Assembly: GCA_002324875.1 (NCBI GenBank)
Contig: NTJG01000016.1
Location: 1-64,000 of the forward strand
Reading direction: 5' to 3'
DNA from: Lysobacteraceae bacterium NML93-0793
GTDB lineage: Bacteria > Pseudomonadota > Gammaproteobacteria > Xanthomonadales > Xanthomonadaceae
Length of the DNA: 64,000 nt
The position numbers and the translations under genes are program-made. The notes under the pieces are model-generated. The model saw only the letters and a list, made by a program, of their open reading frames with translations. It made no database searches and was not told the DNA's origin. Positions 60,403-64,000 of this stretch are shown piece after piece; within the stretch, counting starts at the first letter, position 1, and each line of letters begins with the position of its first letter.

Positions 60403-60468
60403 GCAGACTCCACGGCGGCGCCGCGGCTGCGGCATCATCGCCGGCATGATGATGCCCGAACCGTCCGC

Positions 60469-60945
60469 ATGACCGCCCGCCCTCGCCACGCATGGCCGCG
60501 TCGTCTCGGCGCACTCGCCGCCGCGTTGCTGATCGCCGCCGCTTGGGGCGCGCTGGTGCAGACCCAGTTCAACCTGCAGGCGCTCGCGCCGTTCGTCGAC
60601 ATTCCGGTGTCGGTCCGGCTGACGACCTCGCTGCAGGATCTCGCGGGCTACGGCCCGGTGCACCTCGGTCTCGTGGCCGCGTCGTGGGCGGCCGCATTGC
60701 CGGTCGCGATGTGGCTGGCGCGGCGCTGGCCGCGGCGGCGCACGCTGTTGTACGCACTGGCGGCCGGAGTCGGCCTCGTCGTGGCGATCCGCATCACCGA
60801 TGCCGTCGCACCGATGCCCGTGCTGATCGACGCGACCCGCGGTCTCGTCGGCCTGCTGGCCATGGCCGCCGGCAGCGCGCTCGGTGGCGGCCTGTTCGCG
60901 CACTGGACACGGATGCGCGCCGGCCCGACGACGCCACGCCCCTGA
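60469..60945 (+). CDS. Multi-span membrane protein of unknown function
   Basis: A 158-residue product with four hydrophobic segments (about 12-30, 60-78, 87-106, 119-143) joined by Arg-rich loops. No family recognised. Its start is 66 bp from the divergent dehydrogenase gene. Confidence 0.7.
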   Translation: MTARPRHAWPRRLGALAAALLIAAAWGALVQTQFNLQALAPFVDIPVSVRLTTSLQDLAGYGPVHLGLVAASWAAALPVAMWLARRWPRRRTLLYALAAGVGLVVAIRITDAVAPMPVLIDATRGLVGLLAMAAGSALGGGLFAHWTRMRAGPTTPRP

Positions 60946-60978
60946 GCCACACCGGCGACCGGATGGCCCGCTTTTGGG

Positions 60979-62085
60979 TCAGGGGGCCGGCAGGCGCACC
61001 GTGATCCGCGTGCCCTCGCCCAGCGCTGAAACGACGTCCAGATCGGCCGCCAGCGCCTCCGCGGTCTGGCGCACGATCCACAGGCCGATCCCGAGACCGT
61101 CGGAGCGCGCGTCGCCCTGCTGGAAGGCCTTGAAGTAGCCGTCCACGCGCGCGGGATCCATGCCGATGCCGGTGTCGACGACGTCGATGCAGGCGAGGCC
61201 GTGCACCTGCTGGCAGACCAGCTCGACACGTCCGCCGGCGGGCGTGTACTTCACCGCGTTCGACACCAGATTGCCGAGCAGCGTTTCCAGCAGTCCCACG
61301 TGCGTGCGCGCCTTGCAGGCCGCCTCGATGCGCACATCGAGCGCAACCTGCTTGCGTGCCGCCGAACGCTGCCATGCCGCCGCCACCTGCTCGACCACCG
61401 GCGCGACGTCGGCCGGCGTCAGCGCGGGTGGCACGAACCCGCCGCGGCCGGTCGCCGATGCGATCAGCTCGCCGAATTTCTGGTGAATGACCGTCAGCTC
61501 CTGCTCGGCGCTGTCGAGCTTCTGCAGCTGCGCCTCGCTCGCGTCCACACGCGCGCGGTGTTCGCTGACCGCATGCGCCTCGGCCAGCAGGCGACGCAAT
61601 TCCAGCTGGGCCATCACCTGCCGCGACAGCGCACGCAGGGTGTCGACCTGCGCGGGCGTCAGCGAGCGTGGCCGGGTGTCGAGCACGCACACGGTGCCCA
61701 GCGGCAGACCGTCCGGCGTCTTCAGCAGCGCGCCGGCGTAGAAGCGCAGCCCGGGGTCACCGGTCACCAGCGGATTCGACGCGAAGCGCGCATCGCGCGT
61801 GGTGTCGGGCACTTCGAGGAAGTCGTGCTCGAGGATCGCATGCGCACAGATCGAGGTCTCGAGTGGCGTCTCGCGCACGCCGAGGCCGACTTCCGACTTG
61901 AACCACTGCCGCTGGGCATCGACCAGATTGATCACCGAGATCGGCGTCTCGCAGACGGCCGAGGCGATGCGGGTGATGTCCTCGAACACCGCCTCGACCG
62001 GCGTGTCGAGAATGCCGTAGGCGTGCAGCGATTCGATGCGCCGCGTCTCGGTGTGCGGGGGCAGCTTGGCGGCGGACCGGTGCAT
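60979..62085 (-). CDS. GAF-domain histidine kinase-like protein
   Basis: A 368-residue cytoplasmic protein. N-terminal GAF domain (about 20-165: SVINLVDAQRQWFKS, CAHAILEHDFLEVPD), a helical linker (165-225), and a HATPase domain with N box NLVSNAVKYTPAGG, G1 DTGIGM and G2 GLGIGLWIV. A canonical HELRTP-type phosphoacceptor box is not seen; TVIHQKFGEL near 215 is the only candidate. No partner regulator is adjacent. Confidence 0.85.
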   Translation of the reverse strand: MHRSAAKLPPHTETRRIESLHAYGILDTPVEAVFEDITRIASAVCETPISVINLVDAQRQWFKSEVGLGVRETPLETSICAHAILEHDFLEVPDTTRDARFASNPLVTGDPGLRFYAGALLKTPDGLPLGTVCVLDTRPRSLTPAQVDTLRALSRQVMAQLELRRLLAEAHAVSEHRARVDASEAQLQKLDSAEQELTVIHQKFGELIASATGRGGFVPPALTPADVAPVVEQVAAAWQRSAARKQVALDVRIEAACKARTHVGLLETLLGNLVSNAVKYTPAGGRVELVCQQVHGLACIDVVDTGIGMDPARVDGYFKAFQQGDARSDGLGIGLWIVRQTAEALAADLDVVSALGEGTRITVRLPAP

Positions 62086-62139
62086 GCAGCGTCCTCGATG
62101 GCCGGCGATTCCGACACGCGGGTCGGACGCGCCGCGTTC

Positions 62140-62739
62140 TCAGTCCACCCAGCCCCACGGCGCCTCGGGCGCAGGCACCGGCCGTGCGAGATCGAAATCG
62201 ACCTGGAAGCCGCGGTCCGTGCCCACCCGGTTGGCGGCGTAGACGAAGCGTGCGTCGGGATGGATCTCGACCAGCCACGCGCTGCGCAGGCCGCTGCCGG
62301 GAATCACGTCGCGCGTGTGCGCATCGGCCGGAAACATCTGCGTCTCGGCGTTGCCGGCATTGGAGGTGGTGCCGCCGTACATCGTGACGGCATCGGGCGT
62401 GCCGTCGGCATGTCGATGGTCGTGCTTGAGTTCGATACCGGACGGCGTGCGGGTGAATACCCAGGTGCGCGAGCGATCGTCGTCGACGACCAGCGGAATC
62501 CGCACGCGGGTGGCGCTGCAGTCACGCACGTGCATGACCACGTGCCTGTCACGGAAGGTGTCGTCGCCCTCCGGCGCACGGATCAGCGTGCCCGCGTACG
62601 CGTTGCCGCACAGCGCCTGCAGCGCACGCCACCAGTCGTCGGCGTCGCCCGTGGACGCAGCGGTGCCGCCCGTGCCGGCAGCGAGGATCAGGCCGGCGGC
62701 AATGCCGCGAATCAGGATGCGGGCCATCGTCGGCTCCAT
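62140..62739 (-). CDS. Secreted protein of unknown function
   Basis: A 199-residue product with signal peptide ending TAAST. The mature part has DDWWRALQALCGNAYAGTL, a Cys pair, HHVRDC-like and HDHRHADG motifs, and a WGWVD end. Similar proteins occur as conserved hypotheticals in proteobacteria. It could start at Met5 (62727). Confidence 0.7.
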   Translation of the reverse strand: MEPTMARILIRGIAAGLILAAGTGGTAASTGDADDWWRALQALCGNAYAGTLIRAPEGDDTFRDRHVVMHVRDCSATRVRIPLVVDDDRSRTWVFTRTPSGIELKHDHRHADGTPDAVTMYGGTTSNAGNAETQMFPADAHTRDVIPGSGLRSAWLVEIHPDARFVYAANRVGTDRGFQVDFDLARPVPAPEAPWGWVD

Positions 62740-62915
62740 CGGAAACGGCCGTCGACTGTAACAAGCGTGGATCCGCGCGCATGCGCCTGCGGGATGCGAT
62801 ATCCGCGCAACACGCCGCGCATGCCTGTGGGCCCTGTGCCGGGCGGGGATCTGTCCGGCATCTTCACCGGCGCGGCGCCAGGGTGCCCAAATCTCTCATT
62901 GGTAGGCAGCCTCCC

Positions 62916-63278
62916 ATGTCCACAGACTCGTCGAATCGCGAGACACGGGGCGTCGTTCTGGGCTCTGTCCTCGGCCTGGCCCTGGTGAGCACCACCGCAC
63001 TCGCCGATCCGCCGCCGCATGCACGCGGCAAGGGCCCGCCGGCCCATGCGGGCGGCCCGCACCGCGCGCACGCCGCACCTCCGGGCTGGCAGAAGCAGGC
63101 CTGGCGCAAGGGCGATCGCCTGCCGGTCGCGGAACTCGACGGCGACTGGGTCAGCGACGACAGCCGGTATCCGCTGGCCGCGCCGCCGCCGGGGCACCGA
63201 TGGGTGCGCCAGCAGGACGACCCGTATCTGCTGGCGGCAGCGGCCACCGGCGTGATCGTCGACATGCTGACGCGGTGA
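62916..63278 (+). CDS. RcnB-family periplasmic protein
   Basis: A 120-residue product with signal peptide ending TTALADP. The His/Pro-rich middle (PPPHARGKGPPAHAGG) is followed by the RcnB pattern WRKGDRLPVAELDGDW, YPLAAPPPGHRWVRQQDDPYLLAA. E. coli RcnB is linked to nickel and cobalt export control; the link here is inferred only from the fold. Confidence 0.82.
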   Translation: MSTDSSNRETRGVVLGSVLGLALVSTTALADPPPHARGKGPPAHAGGPHRAHAAPPGWQKQAWRKGDRLPVAELDGDWVSDDSRYPLAAPPPGHRWVRQQDDPYLLAAAATGVIVDMLTR

Positions 63279-63306
63279 CGGCCCCGTCCGCGCGGCACAT
63301 CCATCC

Positions 63307-64000
63307 TCAGGGAATCAGACGCTGCGCGCGCAGCGTCTCGAACAGGTCAAAGAAGGCATCGTCGCTCGCCGTGTAACCGGCGAAGCCCAGGCGGCGGCTT
63401 CGGGACATGTCGGTGACGACCTCCAGCGGTCTGCCCAGATCCGCATCGGTATGCCACGGCGAGATCAGTCGTCCGATCTCCGGTTCGACCAGCCCGTGTT
63501 CGGCCGCGAGCCGGGCCCACGCGGGCCCGTCGTCGGCCATCTGCTGGGCGAGCGGCCGCATCTCGCCGTCGAACCCAGCGGGCTCGAGATCGAACCAGCC
63601 CGCGATCCGTTCCCACATCCAGCGCCAGCGGAAGACGTCGCCGTTGACGACGTTGAACGCCTGGTCGGCGGCGGCCGGCGTCTCCACCGTCCACAGCAGA
63701 TGGCGGGCCAGCTGGCGCGCATCGGTCATGTCGGTCAGGCCATTCCACTGCGCGGCCGATCCGGGAAAGCGGAACGGCCGGCCACCGGCCTTGCACAGCG
63801 AGGCGTACACCGCGAGCGTCGTCCCATGTTCATCGCATTGCCCACCGCCGCGCCGATCACCGTGTGCGGGCGATGCACGCTCCAGCGGAAGCCGTCGCGC
63901 GCGGCCGCGGCGAAGACCTCGTCTTCCTGCGCGTAGTAGAAATTCTCCACCTCGAGCCGCGGCTGCGTTTCGCGGAACGGCGTCTGCGGCAGCATGCCCT
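63307..64000 (-). pseudogene. SDR-family (PRISE-like) reductase, frameshifted and cut by the right edge
   Basis: Two minus-strand frames together give one protein of the progesterone-5-beta-reductase/iridoid synthase-like (PRISE) SDR family. The upstream frame holds VENFYYAQEDEVFAAAA and WSVHRPHTVIGAAVGNAMNMG; the downstream frame continues TTLAVYASLCKAGGRPFRFPG to the end LRAQRLIP. The switch occurs near 63822-63825, where one base seems missing between GGG and ACG. It could be a real mutation or a sequencing error. The N terminus with the NAD(P) motif lies beyond the window. Confidence 0.8.

Overview
The window looks like chromosomal DNA of a high-GC gammaproteobacterium of the Xanthomonadaceae (Lysobacteraceae) type, probably near Luteimonas or Lysobacter. 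This is inferred from the very high GC content, gene orders such as lptF-lptG, pepA-holC-valS, cutA-dsbD-tlpA-aroQ-accB-accC and groES-groEL, and the style of the proteins. No rRNA, tRNA, prophage or classical insertion sequence was recognised. Most of the DNA is housekeeping sequence; the unusual material is in dispersed repeats, leader regions and a few odd proteins.

Layout. 1-0.5 kb: 5' end of a trimeric autotransporter gene, cut by the window edge. 1-5 kb: purL. 5-11 kb: dsbC, xerD, an RDD membrane protein and lptG/lptF, with two tandem arrays of hairpin repeats on either side of xerD-RDD. 11-16 kb: pepA, holC, valS. 16.5-22.7 kb: type II NADH dehydrogenase, ZupT-type transporter, rpoH, glnE. 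22.9-30.6 kb: three flavoproteins, a MurG-like glycosyltransferase, a CoA-transferase and a GIY-YIG/GNAT fusion. 30.7-34.9 kb: DAHP synthase with an aromatic-residue leader peptide and attenuator, an AsmA-like protein and a DUF6445-like protein. 35-37.2 kb: groESL. 37.4-44.8 kb: PagL-type lipid A deacylase, cutA, dsbD, tlpA, aroQ, an LprI-like protein, accB and accC. 44.8-64 kb: many small secreted or membrane proteins, two PQQ-type sugar dehydrogenases, a lytic transglycosylase, apt, a catalytically stripped SRAP protein, a thioredoxin operon, a response regulator, a glycoside hydrolase, a GAF histidine kinase, an RcnB-like protein and a frameshifted SDR gene at the right edge.

The most notable pattern is a family of inverted repeats built from 7-bp units (GTGATTS or GGGATTS). 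Copies lie between co-oriented genes at holC/valS, groES/groEL and accB/accC, each ending 0-12 nt before the next start codon. One 87-bp copy sits in frame inside purL and a single arm is in frame in valS. The accB/accC copy is longer and carries a gene for a four-helix-bundle (Avd/S23-like) protein, so it may be the autonomous form of a small mobile element whose short forms are scattered nearby. A second notable element is the DAHP synthase leader: a 26-residue peptide with Phe-Phe-Tyr-Trp-Tyr-Ala-Phe, followed by a terminator and a possible competing antiterminator. A third is the set of about 83-bp tandem repeats whose hairpin stems change in a compensatory way while the loop GAAGCAC stays almost constant.
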